A DNA stretch of 64,000 bases from NCBI RefSeq assembly GCF_000744735.1, contig NZ_JQMM01000001.1, positions 1,054,001 to 1,118,000 on the forward strand. The letters are read 5' to 3'. The notes beneath the pieces were generated by a model. The model was not told the DNA's origin and made no database searches. It was given only the letters and a program-made list of their open reading frames with translations. The position numbers were made by a program, and so were the translations under genes. Positions 1 through 11,066 of the stretch are shown piece after piece. How positions within the stretch are numbered: position 1 is the first letter of the stretch; the number at the start of each line of letters is the position of its first letter. The stretch is from Porticoccus hydrocarbonoclasticus MCTG13d. Lineage in GTDB: Bacteria > Pseudomonadota > Gammaproteobacteria > Pseudomonadales > Porticoccaceae.

Positions 1-2
1 AG

Positions 3-359
3 TATGCTCTCGAAAAGTTTGTCGGTGAGCTGTTGCCAGTGGTCGATAATCTTGAGCGTTCCATTCAGGCAATGACCGATGTCGGCGATGAGTTCAAAGC
101 GGTCAGTGACGGCATTGAGCTCACCCTAAAGAGCTTCCAGGATGTGCTGGCTCGCTTCAAGGTGGAAGCCATTGATCCCGGTGGTGAGGCGTTTAATCCC
201 GACCTTCATCAGGCGATGAGTATGCTTGAAGTGCCTGATGTAACCCCCAACACCGTCATTGATGTGTTCCAGAAGGGTTACACACTCAATGGTCGGCTGA
301 TTCGTCCTGCGATGGTGGTAGTCGCCAAGTTGGCAGCGAATAACACCGGCGAGCCTTGA
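3..359 (+). CDS. grpE: GrpE nucleotide exchange factor (5' truncated)
   Basis: C-terminal part of GrpE, the homodimeric exchange factor that releases ADP from DnaK in the cytoplasm. The frame is open to the window edge, so the true start lies upstream; about 118 codons are visible. The visible part begins inside the long dimerisation helix (LLPVVDNLERSI, the usual GrpE signature) and ends with the C-terminal beta domain (NPDLHQAM, GYTLNGRLIRPAMVVVAK), which contacts the DnaK nucleotide-binding domain. dnaK follows 76 bases downstream on the same strand, the standard grpE-dnaK-dnaJ order. Any heat-shock promoter would be upstream of the window. Identity is certain; only the N-terminus is missing. 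Confidence 0.95.
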   Translation, partial: YALEKFVGELLPVVDNLERSIQAMTDVGDEFKAVSDGIELTLKSFQDVLARFKVEAIDPGGEAFNPDLHQAMSMLEVPDVTPNTVIDVFQKGYTLNGRLIRPAMVVVAKLAANNTGEP

Positions 360-435
360 AATTCCGCAATGCGGGCCAATATACAGACTCAGAAACCAAT
401 TTTTACCAGTTTAAGCAAACCCGGAGAAACAGATA

Positions 436-2355
436 ATGGGCAAAATAATCGGAATTGACCTCGGCACCACTAATTCCTGTGTGGCTGTACTTGAGGGCGA
501 CAAGCCGAAAGTGATCGAAAATGCCGAGGGCACGCGCACCACGCCGTCTATCGTCGCATTTGCCGAAGACAATGAAATTCTGGTGGGCCAGTCAGCCAAA
601 CGCCAGGCTGTGACCAATCCCAGCAATACCCTGTTTGCCGTCAAGCGGCTGATTGGTCGTCGTTTTGATGACGATGTAGTGCAGAAAGACATCAAGATGG
701 TGCCCTACAAAATCGTCAAGGCGGACAATGGCGATGCCTGGGTGGAAGTCAAAGGTGACAAAAAAGCGCCGCCGCAGATTTCGGCCGAAGTGCTGAAGAA
801 AATGAAGAAGACGGCAGAAGACTATCTGGGTGAGAAAGTCACCGAGGCCGTCATTACGGTGCCAGCCTATTTTAATGACTCCCAGCGGCAGGCTACCAAG
901 GATGCCGGTCGGATTGCGGGCCTCGATGTCAAGCGCATTATCAATGAGCCAACGGCTGCTGCGCTGGCCTATGGTATGGATCGTGATCCCGGCGACCGCG
1001 TTGTGGCTGTCTTCGATCTGGGTGGCGGTACTTTTGATATCTCAATCATTGAGATTGCCGATGTGGATGGTGAACACCAGTTTGAAGTGCTGTCCACAAA
1101 TGGTGACACATTCCTCGGGGGTGAAGATTTCGACCTGCGATTGATCGAGTACCTGGCCGCCGAGTTCAAAAAGGACAGCGGCATAGACCTGCACAGCGAT
1201 CCGCTTGCGCTACAACGTCTCAAAGAGGCTGCGGAGAAAGCCAAGATTGAGCTGTCATCCAGTCAGCAAACTGAAGTGAATTTACCCTACATTACTGCCG
1301 ATGCCACCGGTCCGAAACACCTGGTGGTCAAGCTGACTCGCTCCAAACTCGAGTCTCTGGTGGAAGAGCTGGTTGCCCGTTCCATGGAGCCGGTGAAAAT
1401 GGCTCTGAAAGACGCCGGAAAATCTGCTTCAGAAATTGATGATGTCATTCTGGTAGGTGGTCAGACCCGGATGCCCATGGTGCAAAAATACGTCACCGAT
1501 TTCTTCGGCAAAGAACCGCGCAAGGATGTCAACCCCGATGAGGCTGTTGCCGTTGGTGCCGCGATTCAGGCAGCGGTGATGTCCGGTGAAGTAAAAGACG
1601 TGCTTCTGCTGGATGTGACACCCCTGACCCTGGGTATTGAAACCATGGGTGGTGTGGCGACACCTCTGATTGAGAAAAACACCACGATCCCGACGAAAAA
1701 ATCGCAAATTTTCTCAACGGCAGATGATAATCAGCAAGCAGTAACGGTTCACGTAGTTCAGGGTGAGCGCAAGCAGGCAGCCGGCAATAAGTCATTGGGC
1801 CGTTTTGATCTGGCTGATATTCCCCCGGCACCTCGCGGCATGCCTCAGATTGAGGTGACTTTTGACATTGATGCAAATGGCATTCTCAATGTTAGTGCCA
1901 AAGACAAGGCTACTGGAAAAGAGCAGTCCATTATCATCAAGGCTTGCTCTGGCCTCTCAGATGACGAAATCGACAAAATGGTCAAGGATGCCGAGGCAAA
2001 TGCCGCCGAGGACAAGAGATTTGAAGAGCTGGTGAGTTCCCGCAATGCTGCGGACGGCCTCGCCCATGCCGCCAGGAAAACGCTGGAAGAAGCGGGCGAC
2101 AAGGCCAGTGCTGAAGAGAAAGAGGCGATTGAGTCTGCTATCAAGGGCGTGGAAGATGCCGTCAAAAGTGATGACAAGGAGGGAATCGATGCCGCCGCGA
2201 ACACGCTTTCCGAGGCCTCTGCTGCGCTGGCACAGAAACTTTACGCCGAACAGGCTGAGGCTCAACCTGAGGGGGCAGAGTCGTCCGAGGGCAGCACGTC
2301 TGATGACGCAGTGGATGCTGAATTCGAAGAAGTGAAAGACGACAAAAACAAGTAG
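436..2355 (+). CDS. dnaK: Chaperone DnaK (Hsp70)
   Basis: Cytoplasmic Hsp70 that binds exposed hydrophobic peptide segments in an ATP-driven cycle with DnaJ and GrpE. It has 639 residues against 638 in E. coli. Visible hallmarks: the N-terminal phosphate loop [16 protein letters not shown] (residues 5-20), the second phosphate loop [12 protein letters not shown], the adenosine motif [13 protein letters not shown], the conserved interdomain linker [14 protein letters not shown] (about 388-401), then the substrate-binding and lid domains, ending in an acidic tail ([10 protein letters not shown]). The ATG at 436 is preceded by a GGAGA ribosome site. It sits between grpE and dnaJ, so it probably shares their heat-shock transcript. 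Nothing unusual seen. Confidence 0.98.
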   Translation: MGKIIGIDLGTTNSCVAVLEGDKPKVIENAEGTRTTPSIVAFAEDNEILVGQSAKRQAVTNPSNTLFAVKRLIGRRFDDDVVQKDIKMVPYKIVKADNGDAWVEVKGDKKAPPQISAEVLKKMKKTAEDYLGEKVTEAVITVPAYFNDSQRQATKDAGRIAGLDVKRIINEPTAAALAYGMDRDPGDRVVAVFDLGGGTFDISIIEIADVDGEHQFEVLSTNGDTFLGGEDFDLRLIEYLAAEFKKDSGIDLHSDPLALQRLKEAAEKAKIELSSSQQTEVNLPYITADATGPKHLVVKLTRSKLESLVEELVARSMEPVKMALKDAGKSASEIDDVILVGGQTRMPMVQKYVTDFFGKEPRKDVNPDEAVAVGAAIQAAVMSGEVKDVLLLDVTPLTLGIETMGGVATPLIEKNTTIPTKKSQIFSTADDNQQAVTVHVVQGERKQAAGNKSLGRFDLADIPPAPRGMPQIEVTFDIDANGILNVSAKDKATGKEQSIIIKACSGLSDDEIDKMVKDAEANAAEDKRFEELVSSRNAADGLAHAARKTLEEAGDKASAEEKEAIESAIKGVEDAVKSDDKEGIDAAANTLSEASAALAQKLYAEQAEAQPEGAESSEGSTSDDAVDAEFEEVKDDKNK

Positions 2356-2370
2356 GGCTTGTCCTACTTG
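2349..2370 (+). terminator. Hairpin just after dnaK stop
   Basis: Perfect 8-bp inverted repeat CAAGTAGG / CCTACTTG with a 6-base loop, overlapping the dnaK stop region. No T-run follows, so it is more likely a processing or stability hairpin, or a weak rho-independent element, that sets dnaK versus dnaJ mRNA levels than a full terminator. Function is inferred only from its position. Confidence 0.45.
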
Positions 2371-2514
2371 GAATGCCCGGCATGCCAGTGCCGAAAGCAG
2401 GCGCGGTTTCCAGTCCGCGCCTTGCCGTGTCCGGTGTGCTGCCAAGGCGGTGCGCAGGACAACATGATAATTACTGCCTCTGGCAGTGAACCCAACCAGA
2501 GAAGTTGAAACGCA

Positions 2515-3645
2515 ATGGCCAAACGCGATTATTACGAAATTCTCGGTGTTGCCAAAAACGCCTCCGCTGACGAAGTTAAAAAAGCCTACCGCCGGATTGC
2601 GATGAAAAATCACCCGGACCGGAATCCGGACAACAAGGCGGCGGAAGATGTATTCAAGGAGGCCACCGAGGCCTATGAGGTGCTTTCCGATAAAGAGAAG
2701 AAAGCGGCCTATGATCAATACGGTCATGCCGGGGTGGATCCCAATGCCGGATTTGGCGGTGGTCAGGGCGGCCCCGGGTTCGGAGGTTTCAGTGATATTT
2801 TCGGGGATGTTTTCGGCGATATTTTTGGCGGCGCTGGTCGCGGCAGGGGTGGCCCTATGCGGGGTTCAGACCTGCGCTATGATATGCAGCTCGACCTTGA
2901 GGATGCAGTAAAAGGTAAAACGGTTCAGATCAGGGTGCCGACCCTGGTCAATTGCAAAACCTGCGACGGCTCCGGTGCCAAAAAAGGTAGTACGCCAACT
3001 ACTTGTGGTACTTGTGGCGGTCATGGTCAGGTGCGTATGTCGCAGGGTTTCATTGCTGTTCAGCAGACCTGCCCGACCTGTCGCGGTCGGGGCCAGGTTA
3101 TTTCGGATCCCTGTGGGGTTTGCCATGGCCAGGGTCGCGTACAGGAAAGCAAGACATTGTCTGTCAAGGTTCCTGCCGGTGTTGATACCGGTGACCGCAT
3201 TCGTCTGGCGGGGGAAGGCGAGGCCGGGCCGGAAGGTGGTCCTCCGGGCGACCTCTATGTTCAGATCCACGTTCGCGAGCACTCGCTATTCAAGCGCGAG
3301 GGTAGAAACCTGTATTGCGAAGTGCCGATCAGTATTGTGGATGCCATTCTGGGTGGAGAAATTGAGGTGCCGACGCTGGATGGTCGGGTGAAATTGAAGA
3401 TTCCCCCCGAAACCCAGACCGATCGGGTCTTTCGCCTGCGGGGCAAGGGTGTGGCCAGTGTGCGCGGCGGTGGGCCCGGCGACCTCCTGTGCCGGGTTGT
3501 TCTTGAGACGCCTGTGAACCTGAATTCCGAACAGAAGGATTTGTTGCGTCAGCTCCAGGAAAGCCTCGAAAAAGGCAAACACTCCCCCAAAAGAGCGTCC
3601 TGGTTTGAGGGTGTGAAAAAATTCTTTGATGGCTTTACGATATAG
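2515..3645 (+). CDS. dnaJ: Chaperone DnaJ (Hsp40)
   Basis: Co-chaperone that delivers clients to DnaK and stimulates its ATPase. 376 residues, the normal class A length. Domains in order: J domain (about 4-70) with the essential HPD at 33-35; a glycine/phenylalanine-rich stretch (about 75-115, many GGFGG-type runs); a zinc-binding domain with four CxxCxGxG repeats ([32 protein letters not shown]); and C-terminal substrate-binding beta domains. The ATG at 2515 follows AGAAG. It lies 159 bases after dnaK, with a hairpin between them. dapB follows 60 bases later. Confidence 0.97.
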   Translation: MAKRDYYEILGVAKNASADEVKKAYRRIAMKNHPDRNPDNKAAEDVFKEATEAYEVLSDKEKKAAYDQYGHAGVDPNAGFGGGQGGPGFGGFSDIFGDVFGDIFGGAGRGRGGPMRGSDLRYDMQLDLEDAVKGKTVQIRVPTLVNCKTCDGSGAKKGSTPTTCGTCGGHGQVRMSQGFIAVQQTCPTCRGRGQVISDPCGVCHGQGRVQESKTLSVKVPAGVDTGDRIRLAGEGEAGPEGGPPGDLYVQIHVREHSLFKREGRNLYCEVPISIVDAILGGEIEVPTLDGRVKLKIPPETQTDRVFRLRGKGVASVRGGGPGDLLCRVVLETPVNLNSEQKDLLRQLQESLEKGKHSPKRASWFEGVKKFFDGFTI

Positions 3646-3648
3646 TGA

Positions 3649-4509
<861 letters not shown>

Positions 4510-4986
4510 TAGTACGACAACTCAATCGGGGGGCTTTACAGCACAGTCTGTGCCCCGCTTATAGCAACTGTGCAGTTGCGGCGCTGGAAAAAATCTCCTG
4601 TCGCGTAAACACTGTCTAATAACCGTCAGCTGTCGAGGTGCAGACAGCACCATTGAGCAGAGGGTGGCGACCACAACGCCGTTGAGGCGGTTTTGATACA
4701 CAAGGCAACAGAAATCGCCGTTTTTTTGCCCCCGGCCACAAGCCTGGAAACGGATTAGCACTGGACATAAGCATGCCTCTTGCCTAGAATATCCAGTTAG
4801 TTTCTGCTGACGTGAAACGCCCTGCAAAGACACAGGTGAAAAGCGCGATTGAATGATTTGAAAGCGAGGTGAGACGCACGGTTTCATCTCGCTTTTTTGC
4901 AGCCTGATATCATGAAATCAATGAGTTAGTTTTTGATACGGGCGATTCTCGCAGTTCTGGATTCCCGGTTATTTGAGGAGGTTGCT
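4510..4986 (+). promoter_or_regulatory. dapB-carA intergenic region, likely carAB leader
   Basis: A 477-base gap with no convincing gene; the only long open frame here (minus strand, 4522-4887) has no family resemblance. It holds a terminator-like hairpin at 4862-4898, and just before it a 14-codon open frame starting with GTG at 4812 (stop at 4854-4856). A short peptide followed by a terminator and then carA is the layout of an attenuator. The carA ribosome site GAGGAG is at 4975-4980. The pyrimidine or arginine control suggested by this layout is inference. Confidence 0.4.
4862..4898 (+). terminator. Intrinsic terminator or attenuator upstream of carA
   Basis: An 11-bp stem with one G-T wobble (AAGCGAGGTGA paired with TCATCTCGCTT) and an 11-base loop, followed directly by a run of T (4893-4898). 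The structure is that of a rho-independent terminator. Because it lies about 90 bases before carA and about 350 bases after dapB, it is at least as likely to attenuate carAB as to end the dapB transcript. Confidence 0.7.
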
Positions 4987-6132
4987 TTGAATACCGATAG
5001 CCATCGGTCCGCCATTCTTGCACTTGAAGATGGTACTGTTTTCGAAGGCATCGCCATTGGTGCGGAGGGTGTTTCCAGTGGTGAGGTGGTATTCAATACA
5101 GCATTGACGGGATACCAGGAAATTCTCACTGATCCCTCCTATGCCCGCCAGATCGTGACATTGACCTACCCCCACATTGGTAATACCGGTGTCAATGATG
5201 AAGACAACGAGTCTGACCGGATCTGGGCCGCGGGTCTGGTGATCCGGGATTTGCCGTTGATGGCAAGCAATTTCCGGTCTTGCCAATCGCTCGACGCCTA
5301 TCTGAAGGCAAATAACATTCTTGGTATTGCCAACATAGATACCCGTAAGCTCACGCGTATTCTGCGGGAGAAGGGTGCCCAGAATGGCTGTCTGATGGCG
5401 GGTTCTGTCGATCAGGCAAAGGCCTTGTCTTCAGCAAGAAGCTTTGCCGGCCTAAAGGGCATGGATCTGGCCCGGGAAGTGACGACCGCAAAATCCTACC
5501 CCTGGCGGGAGGGGACCTGGCGACTCGGGCAGGGTTATTCAGTCCCTTCGGAAAATCCTTACAATATTGTTGCCTATGATTTTGGTACGAAGCGGAATAT
5601 TCTGCGTATGCTGGTGGATCGGGGAGCCAATTTGACGGTGGTCCCTGCAGAAACCCCCGCCAGCGAGGTGCTGGCCCTGAACCCGGACGGCGTGTTTCTC
5701 TCCAACGGCCCCGGCGACCCGGAACCCTGCGATTATGCCATCCGGGCCATTCGCGACATTCTCGACCACGACATCCCGGTGTTTGGTATTTGTCTGGGCC
5801 ATCAGCTGTTGGCTCTGGCCAGCGGAGCCAGAACAGAAAAAATGAAATTTGGGCACCACGGTGCCAATCATCCGGTAAGAAGCCTTGATGACGGGTTGGT
5901 GTTGATTACCAGTCAGAACCACGGCTTCGCTGTGGATGAACAGACATTACCCGACAATCTGCGCGCAACCCACCGATCATTGTTCGACGGATCATTGCAG
6001 GGCTTGCACCGCACTGACAGGTCGGCCTTCAGTTTTCAGGGGCACCCGGAAGCCAGTCCCGGCCCCCACGATGCCGCGCCACTGTTCGATCATTTTTTTG
6101 AGCTGATTCGGGCCAGTCAGGCCGGGGACTAG
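4987..6132 (+). CDS. carA: Carbamoyl-phosphate synthase small subunit
   Basis: Glutaminase subunit that hydrolyses glutamine and channels ammonia to CarB, making carbamoyl phosphate for arginine and pyrimidines. I chose the TTG at 4987: GAGGAG ends 6 bases before it, and the product is then 381 residues, close to the 382 of E. coli; the frame runs further upstream without family similarity. Visible: N-terminal CPSase domain (about 1-150), then a class I glutamine amidotransferase domain with nucleophile Cys269 in GICLGHQ and the His353/Glu355 pair in FQGHPEA, matching the E. coli numbering. carB follows after 119 bases. Confidence 0.96.
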   Translation: MNTDSHRSAILALEDGTVFEGIAIGAEGVSSGEVVFNTALTGYQEILTDPSYARQIVTLTYPHIGNTGVNDEDNESDRIWAAGLVIRDLPLMASNFRSCQSLDAYLKANNILGIANIDTRKLTRILREKGAQNGCLMAGSVDQAKALSSARSFAGLKGMDLAREVTTAKSYPWREGTWRLGQGYSVPSENPYNIVAYDFGTKRNILRMLVDRGANLTVVPAETPASEVLALNPDGVFLSNGPGDPEPCDYAIRAIRDILDHDIPVFGICLGHQLLALASGARTEKMKFGHHGANHPVRSLDDGLVLITSQNHGFAVDEQTLPDNLRATHRSLFDGSLQGLHRTDRSAFSFQGHPEASPGPHDAAPLFDHFFELIRASQAGD

Positions 6133-6251
6133 TGGGTGAATCCAGGTAAGTGGAGAGCGACAGTCGCCCCGGTTGCTGCTAAGTGGTTGTGACCTGCATT
6201 GCGTCCACAGGTAGTCCAAGCTAACGACAATTGCCATACTGACGATAATTT

Positions 6252-9200
6252 ATGCCAAAAAGAACCGATCTTAAAAGTATCCTGATCCTCGGCGCCGGCC
6301 CCATTGTTATCGGGCAGGCCTGCGAGTTTGATTACTCGGGGGCACAGGCCTGTAAAGCCCTGCGGGAAGAGGGTTACCGGGTGATTCTGGTGAACTCGAA
6401 TCCGGCGACGATCATGACGGATCCGTCCATGGCGGATGCGACCTATATCGAGCCTGTAGAATGGCGGACTGTGGCCAAAATTATTGAGCGGGAGCGTCCC
6501 GATGCCCTGCTGCCAACAATGGGCGGACAGACTGCACTCAATTGTGCCCTGGATCTGGCTCGTGAAGGTGTGCTCGAGGAATTCGGTGTCGATATGATCG
6601 GGGCTGATCGGGATGCCATCGATAAAGCCGAGGATCGCAACCGTTTTGACAAAGCCATGAAGGCAATCGGACTGGAAACACCCAAGGCCGTTATCGTGCA
6701 CAGCCTTGAGGAGGCGTTGCAGGTGCCGGACCAGTTCGGTTATCCCTGTATTATTCGCCCGTCCTTCACTATGGGTGGTTCGGGTGGTGGTATTGCCTAT
6801 AACCGCGAAGAATTTGAAGAGATCTGTCGCCGGGGGCTGGACCTCTCACCCACCAAAGAGCTCCTGATTGATGAGTCCCTGATTGGCTGGAAAGAATACG
6901 AAATGGAAGTGGTGCGGGACAGGAATGACAACTGCATTATCATCTGTTCCATCGAAAACCTGGACCCCATGGGTGTACATACCGGTGATTCGATTACCGT
7001 GGCCCCGGCCCAGACCCTCACCGATAAGGAATACCAGATCATGCGCAACGCCTCCATAGCGGTGTTGCGGGAAATTGGCGTGGAGACCGGTGGCTCCAAC
7101 GTACAGTTTGCCGTGAACCCGGTGGACGGTCGGTTGGTGGTGATTGAAATGAACCCCAGGGTGTCGCGTTCCTCTGCCCTGGCCTCCAAGGCGACGGGCT
7201 TCCCGATTGCCAAGGTGGCGGCGAAACTGGCGGTGGGATATACCCTGGATGAGTTGCAGAACGATATTACGGGGGGTGCCACCCCGGCTTCCTTTGAGCC
7301 CAGTATCGACTATGTGGTCACCAAGATTCCCCGTTTTGCCTTTGAGAAATTCAGTGCAGCCAATGCCAAACTGACCACGCAGATGAAGTCGGTGGGCGAG
7401 GTCATGGCGATTGGTCGTACTTTTCAGGAATCTCTCCAAAAAGCACTCCGTGGTCTGGAGGTGGGGTCTGCCGGATTTGAACCCCAGGTGGATGTAAATA
7501 CTGACGAAGGTCTGAATGAGTTGCGGGAGCAGCTCAGTGATCCGGGCGCAGAGCGTATCTGGTTTGTGGGCGACGCATTTCGCGCCGGCATGTCCGTGGA
7601 TGAGGTGTTTGATCTCTGCGCTATTGACCCCTGGTTTCTGGCGCAGATTGAAGATCTGATCCGGGAAGAGCAAAAGTTGCGGGGCCGGACACTGGAAAGT
7701 CTGGATGCCGGTCAGTTGTACGCCCTTAAACGCAAAGGCTTTTCCGATATTCGGTTGGCGAGCCTGCTCAACAGTTCAGAGACCGCCGTGCGCGAGAGTC
7801 GTAGGGCCCTGAATATTCACCCGGTTTATAAGCGGGTAGATACCTGTGCTGCAGAGTTTGCTACGGCTACGGCATATATGTACTCCAGCTATGAAGAGGA
7901 GTGTGAATCACAGCCTTCAGACCGCAATAAAATTCTGGTTCTGGGTGGCGGTCCCAACCGCATCGGCCAAGGTATTGAGTTTGATTACTGTTGTGTGCAC
8001 GCGGCGTTGGCCATGCGTGAGGACGGTTACGAAACTATCATGGTCAACTGTAATCCCGAGACGGTATCAACGGACTACGACACCTCGGACCGTCTCTATT
8101 TCGAGCCGGTCACCCTCGAGGATGTGCTCGAAATAGTGCGGATTGAAAAGCCGGTCGGCGTGATCGTGCAGTTTGGAGGGCAGACGCCGCTGAAACTGGC
8201 CCGTGCACTGGAGGCGCAGGGCGTGCCCATTATTGGCACCACCCCGGATGCCATTGACCGGGCCGAAGATCGTGAGCGATTCCAGCAGATGATCCACAAG
8301 TTGGGATTATTGCAGCCAGCCAACGCCATTGTCCGCTCTGCTGAAGAAGCGATTGCCGCAGCAGCCGGGATCGGTTATCCGCTGGTCGTCAGGCCGTCCT
8401 ATGTGCTCGGCGGGCGCGCTATGGAAATTGTCTATCGGGAGGAAGAGCTGCAACGCTATATGAGTCAGGCGGTGCGGGTCTCTGAAGACGCCCCGGTACT
8501 GCTTGATTACTTCCTTTCTTCGGCGGTAGAAGTGGACATCGATGCTGTCTCGGATGGTGAGCACGTGGTGATTGGTGCCATCATGCAGCATATTGAGCAG
8601 GCGGGTATTCACTCGGGTGACTCCGCCTGTGCGCTGCCGCCCTACAGTTTGCCCGAAGATGTGCAAGATGAAATGCGCGAAACGGTCAAGGCGATGGCCG
8701 TTGAGCTCAATGTCAAAGGGCTTATGAACGTCCAGCTGGCGTGGCAGGATGGCAAGGTCTACGTGATTGAAGTCAATCCGCGGGCCTCCCGCACCGTACC
8801 GTTTGTCTCAAAATGTATCGGCACATCGCTGGCAAAAGTGGCAGCACGTTGTATGGTGGGTGTATCACTGGCGGAGCAAAATTTTACTACTGAGATTATT
8901 CCCGATTATTTCAGTGTCAAAGAGGCGGTGTTACCGTTCAATAAATTTCCCGGTATTGATCCCATTCTTGGGCCGGAGATGAAGTCCACCGGAGAGGTGA
9001 TGGGCGTAGGCGATACGTTTGCCGAAGCCTATGCCAAGGCGGAGCTGGGTGCCAGCGATCCGATTCCCACTTCGGGAACTGCCTTCCTCAGTGTTCGGGA
9101 GCCAGACAAGGCCGGGATTGCGGCGGTGGCTCGCAGTCTGATCAATAGTGGGTTCAATCTGGTGGCCACCAGTGGAACTGCCCAGGTGATTGAAGATGCA

Positions 9201-9470
9201 GGGTTGTCGGTTGAACGGGTCAATAAAGTGAAACAGGGGCGTCCTCATATCGTGGACATGATCAAAAATGATCAAATCAGTCTGATCGTCAATACCACAG
9301 AGGGTCGCCAGGCGATTGCCGACTCTTCTACCATACGGTCCAGCGCGGAACAGCGGGGGGTGTATTACACAACAACACTCGCTGGTGGTCAGGCGGTCTG
9401 TATGGCCCTTGAGCAGAGTGGAGAAATTAAAGTCCGTCGGTTGCAGGAATTGCACGAGAGGAATCAGTAA
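6252..9470 (+). CDS. carB: Carbamoyl-phosphate synthase large subunit
   Basis: Synthetase subunit that makes carbamoyl phosphate from bicarbonate, two ATP and ammonia tunnelled from CarA. 1072 residues, the normal length. Two homologous ATP-grasp halves are visible ([20 protein letters not shown] near the start and [20 protein letters not shown] near residue 560), the oligomerisation domain between them, and a C-terminal MGS-like allosteric domain (about 935-1072) where effectors such as UMP and ornithine bind in homologues. The ATG at 6252 follows a weak ribosome site. Its stop codon overlaps the greA start (TAATG), so greA is translationally coupled. Confidence 0.98.
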   Translation: MPKRTDLKSILILGAGPIVIGQACEFDYSGAQACKALREEGYRVILVNSNPATIMTDPSMADATYIEPVEWRTVAKIIERERPDALLPTMGGQTALNCALDLAREGVLEEFGVDMIGADRDAIDKAEDRNRFDKAMKAIGLETPKAVIVHSLEEALQVPDQFGYPCIIRPSFTMGGSGGGIAYNREEFEEICRRGLDLSPTKELLIDESLIGWKEYEMEVVRDRNDNCIIICSIENLDPMGVHTGDSITVAPAQTLTDKEYQIMRNASIAVLREIGVETGGSNVQFAVNPVDGRLVVIEMNPRVSRSSALASKATGFPIAKVAAKLAVGYTLDELQNDITGGATPASFEPSIDYVVTKIPRFAFEKFSAANAKLTTQMKSVGEVMAIGRTFQESLQKALRGLEVGSAGFEPQVDVNTDEGLNELREQLSDPGAERIWFVGDAFRAGMSVDEVFDLCAIDPWFLAQIEDLIREEQKLRGRTLESLDAGQLYALKRKGFSDIRLASLLNSSETAVRESRRALNIHPVYKRVDTCAAEFATATAYMYSSYEEECESQPSDRNKILVLGGGPNRIGQGIEFDYCCVHAALAMREDGYETIMVNCNPETVSTDYDTSDRLYFEPVTLEDVLEIVRIEKPVGVIVQFGGQTPLKLARALEAQGVPIIGTTPDAIDRAEDRERFQQMIHKLGLLQPANAIVRSAEEAIAAAAGIGYPLVVRPSYVLGGRAMEIVYREEELQRYMSQAVRVSEDAPVLLDYFLSSAVEVDIDAVSDGEHVVIGAIMQHIEQAGIHSGDSACALPPYSLPEDVQDEMRETVKAMAVELNVKGLMNVQLAWQDGKVYVIEVNPRASRTVPFVSKCIGTSLAKVAARCMVGVSLAEQNFTTEIIPDYFSVKEAVLPFNKFPGIDPILGPEMKSTGEVMGVGDTFAEAYAKAELGASDPIPTSGTAFLSVREPDKAGIAAVARSLINSGFNLVATSGTAQVIEDAGLSVERVNKVKQGRPHIVDMIKNDQISLIVNTTEGRQAIADSSTIRSSAEQRGVYYTTTLAGGQAVCMALEQSGEIKVRRLQELHERNQ

Positions 9471-9946
9471 TGCAAAAGATACCCATGACAGTTGAAGGCG
9501 CGGCAAAACTTCGCCAGGAACTGGATAACCTGAAAAAAGTAGAGCGTCCCCGGATTGTTGCGGCCATCGCGGAGGCCCGTGCACACGGTGATTTGAAGGA
9601 AAATGCAGAATATCATGCCGCCCGTGAACAGCAGAGTTTTGCCGAGGGGCGTATACAGGAAATAGAGAGCAAGCTGAGCAACGCCCAGATTATTGATATC
9701 AAGAAGATTCCGCAGGGCGATAAAGTGATTTTTGGCTGCACTGTGGATCTGATCAACCTGGATACCGAGGAGCGCGTGACCTACAAGATTGTTGGTGATG
9801 ACGAATCGGACGTAAAATTGAACATGATTTCCTACCAGTCACCGATCGTCCGCGCCATGATAGGCAAGGAAGTTGGTGACATTGTCGTCGTTAAAACACC
9901 GGCCGGTGATGTGGAATATGAGCTTGACGATGTTCGGCATACCTGA
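9470..9946 (+). CDS. greA: Transcription elongation factor GreA
   Basis: Binds the RNA polymerase secondary channel and stimulates cleavage of backtracked RNA, rescuing stalled complexes. 158 residues, the normal size: N-terminal coiled coil (about 1-75) with the acidic tip region [20 protein letters not shown], then the C-terminal FKBP-like domain ending YELDDVRH. The ATG overlaps the carB stop by one base. The carA-carB-greA grouping is the one known in Pseudomonas. A hairpin spans the stop codon. Confidence 0.97.
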   Translation: MQKIPMTVEGAAKLRQELDNLKKVERPRIVAAIAEARAHGDLKENAEYHAAREQQSFAEGRIQEIESKLSNAQIIDIKKIPQGDKVIFGCTVDLINLDTEERVTYKIVGDDESDVKLNMISYQSPIVRAMIGKEVGDIVVVKTPAGDVEYELDDVRHT

Positions 9947-9954
9947 TGCCGAAC
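9932..9954. terminator. Hairpin between convergent greA and yhbY
   Basis: Perfect 9-bp inverted repeat GTTCGGCAT / ATGCCGAAC with a 5-base loop, spanning the greA stop codon and lying 14 bases from the 3' end of the convergent yhbY. It has no clear T-run on either strand, so it may work as a bidirectional 3'-end stabiliser rather than a strong terminator. Confidence 0.5.
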
Positions 9955-9967
9955 GCCGCAATGCTCA

Positions 9968-10285
9968 CTACCGGGCCGAAGGCGATCGCAACAGATTGGA
10001 TAAATGCCGATTGGGTTGTTCTGCTCTTCTCAGCAGGAGCACAATATGTCCAATGGTTTGAACCACCTCTGCCCCCAGCGTATCCGTTAGGGTTTCAATG
10101 ATCGTCTGCTTTACCTCGCGGTCGTCTACAGAAAGTTTCACTTTGATGAGCTCATGGTCATTGAGTGCGCGGTCAATTTCTGCGATAACTGATTCGGTGA
10201 GGCCTTTTGCGGCAACGGTGACCACCGGGTTGAGTTTGTGGCCCAGGCGTCGCAGATGCTTTTTATCCTCATTGGAAATTGTCAT
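9968..10285 (-). CDS. yhbY: YhbY family ribosome-assembly RNA-binding protein
   Basis: Small CRM-domain protein associated with 50S precursor assembly. I use the ATG whose first base is 10285 (MTISNEDKKHLRRLGHKLNP), giving 105 residues. The frame is open 23 codons further back, but that extension would overlap rlmE and lacks similarity. The CRM fold is recognisable from LRRLGHKLNPVVTVAAKGLT (GxxG-like loop), HELIKVKLSV and IGHIVLLLRRA. It is divergent from rlmE, with 56 bases between start codons, so both promoters must sit in that short gap or overlap the genes. Confidence 0.93.
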   Translation of the reverse strand: MTISNEDKKHLRRLGHKLNPVVTVAAKGLTESVIAEIDRALNDHELIKVKLSVDDREVKQTIIETLTDTLGAEVVQTIGHIVLLLRRAEQPNRHLSNLLRSPSAR

Positions 10286-10341
10286 AGAATGGTTGTCCTC
10301 TAAAACGGCGCGTATTCTAGCCGAACTGATAACAGGTTGAT

Positions 10342-10968
10342 ATGGGCCGGTCAAAAAGCAGCCAGCGCTGGTTACAGGAACACAATAGCGATCACTATGT
10401 AAAACGTGCTCAGCAAGATGGCTATCGTTCCCGTGCCAGCTATAAGCTGTTGGAGTTACACAAAAAAGATCGTTTGTTTAAACCCGGGATGACCGTGGTT
10501 GATCTGGGTGCTGCTCCCGGTGGTTGGTCTCAGGTGGCTGTGACGCTGGTCGGCGACAAGGGTCGTGTTGTTGCCTCGGATATTCTGCCTATGGACAGTA
10601 TAGCTGGCGTCGACTTCGTCGAGGGGGATTTTACCGAAGAGTCCGTACTCGATGAAATTCTGGAGTTGCTTGAGGGTCAACAGGCCGACCTTGTAATTTC
10701 AGATATGGCCCCCAATATGAGTGGTATGAAGGCTGTTGATCAACCCAAGGCCATGTATCTGATAGAGTTGGCGCTTGAATTGGCCTGCCAAATATTGAAA
10801 CCTGAAGGGGTTTTTGTTGCCAAAGTATTTCATGGCGAAGGTTTCGATGACTTTTTGCGCGATACAAAACGGCGTTTCCAGCAGGTCGTTACACGAAAAC
10901 CCGATGCGTCCCGCTCCCGATCCCGTGAAGTTTATCTGGTTGCCCGCGGGCTTAAGGTCTCGGACTAA
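10342..10968 (+). CDS. rlmE: 23S rRNA (U2552-2'-O)-methyltransferase RlmE
   Basis: SAM-dependent enzyme (FtsJ/RrmJ) that methylates U2552 in the A-loop of 23S rRNA late in 50S assembly. 208 residues, as in E. coli. Seen: SAM-binding motif [15 protein letters not shown], the catalytic-site Asp in [10 protein letters not shown], and the later Lys in [13 protein letters not shown], part of the K-D-K-E tetrad. It starts at the ATG at 10342. ftsH follows 98 bases downstream, the order found across gammaproteobacteria. Confidence 0.96.
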   Translation: MGRSKSSQRWLQEHNSDHYVKRAQQDGYRSRASYKLLELHKKDRLFKPGMTVVDLGAAPGGWSQVAVTLVGDKGRVVASDILPMDSIAGVDFVEGDFTEESVLDEILELLEGQQADLVISDMAPNMSGMKAVDQPKAMYLIELALELACQILKPEGVFVAKVFHGEGFDDFLRDTKRRFQQVVTRKPDASRSRSREVYLVARGLKVSD

Positions 10969-11066
10969 ATAATATCAGCCGGTATGGGCTCCTCCCATCC
11001 CGGTTACCACTGCGCTCAAATGGCCGTTAGAATAGAACGCGGTGGCGCTAAAATGAGGAAGTTCAG

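Noticed and set aside
1957-2727. 256-codon minus-strand open frame over dnaK/dnaJ
   Set aside because: It lies antisense to two certain genes and mirrors their codon bias; no recognisable family.
4522-4887. 121-codon minus-strand open frame in the dapB-carA gap
   Set aside because: No family resemblance, no ribosome site, and it overlaps the terminator-like hairpin.
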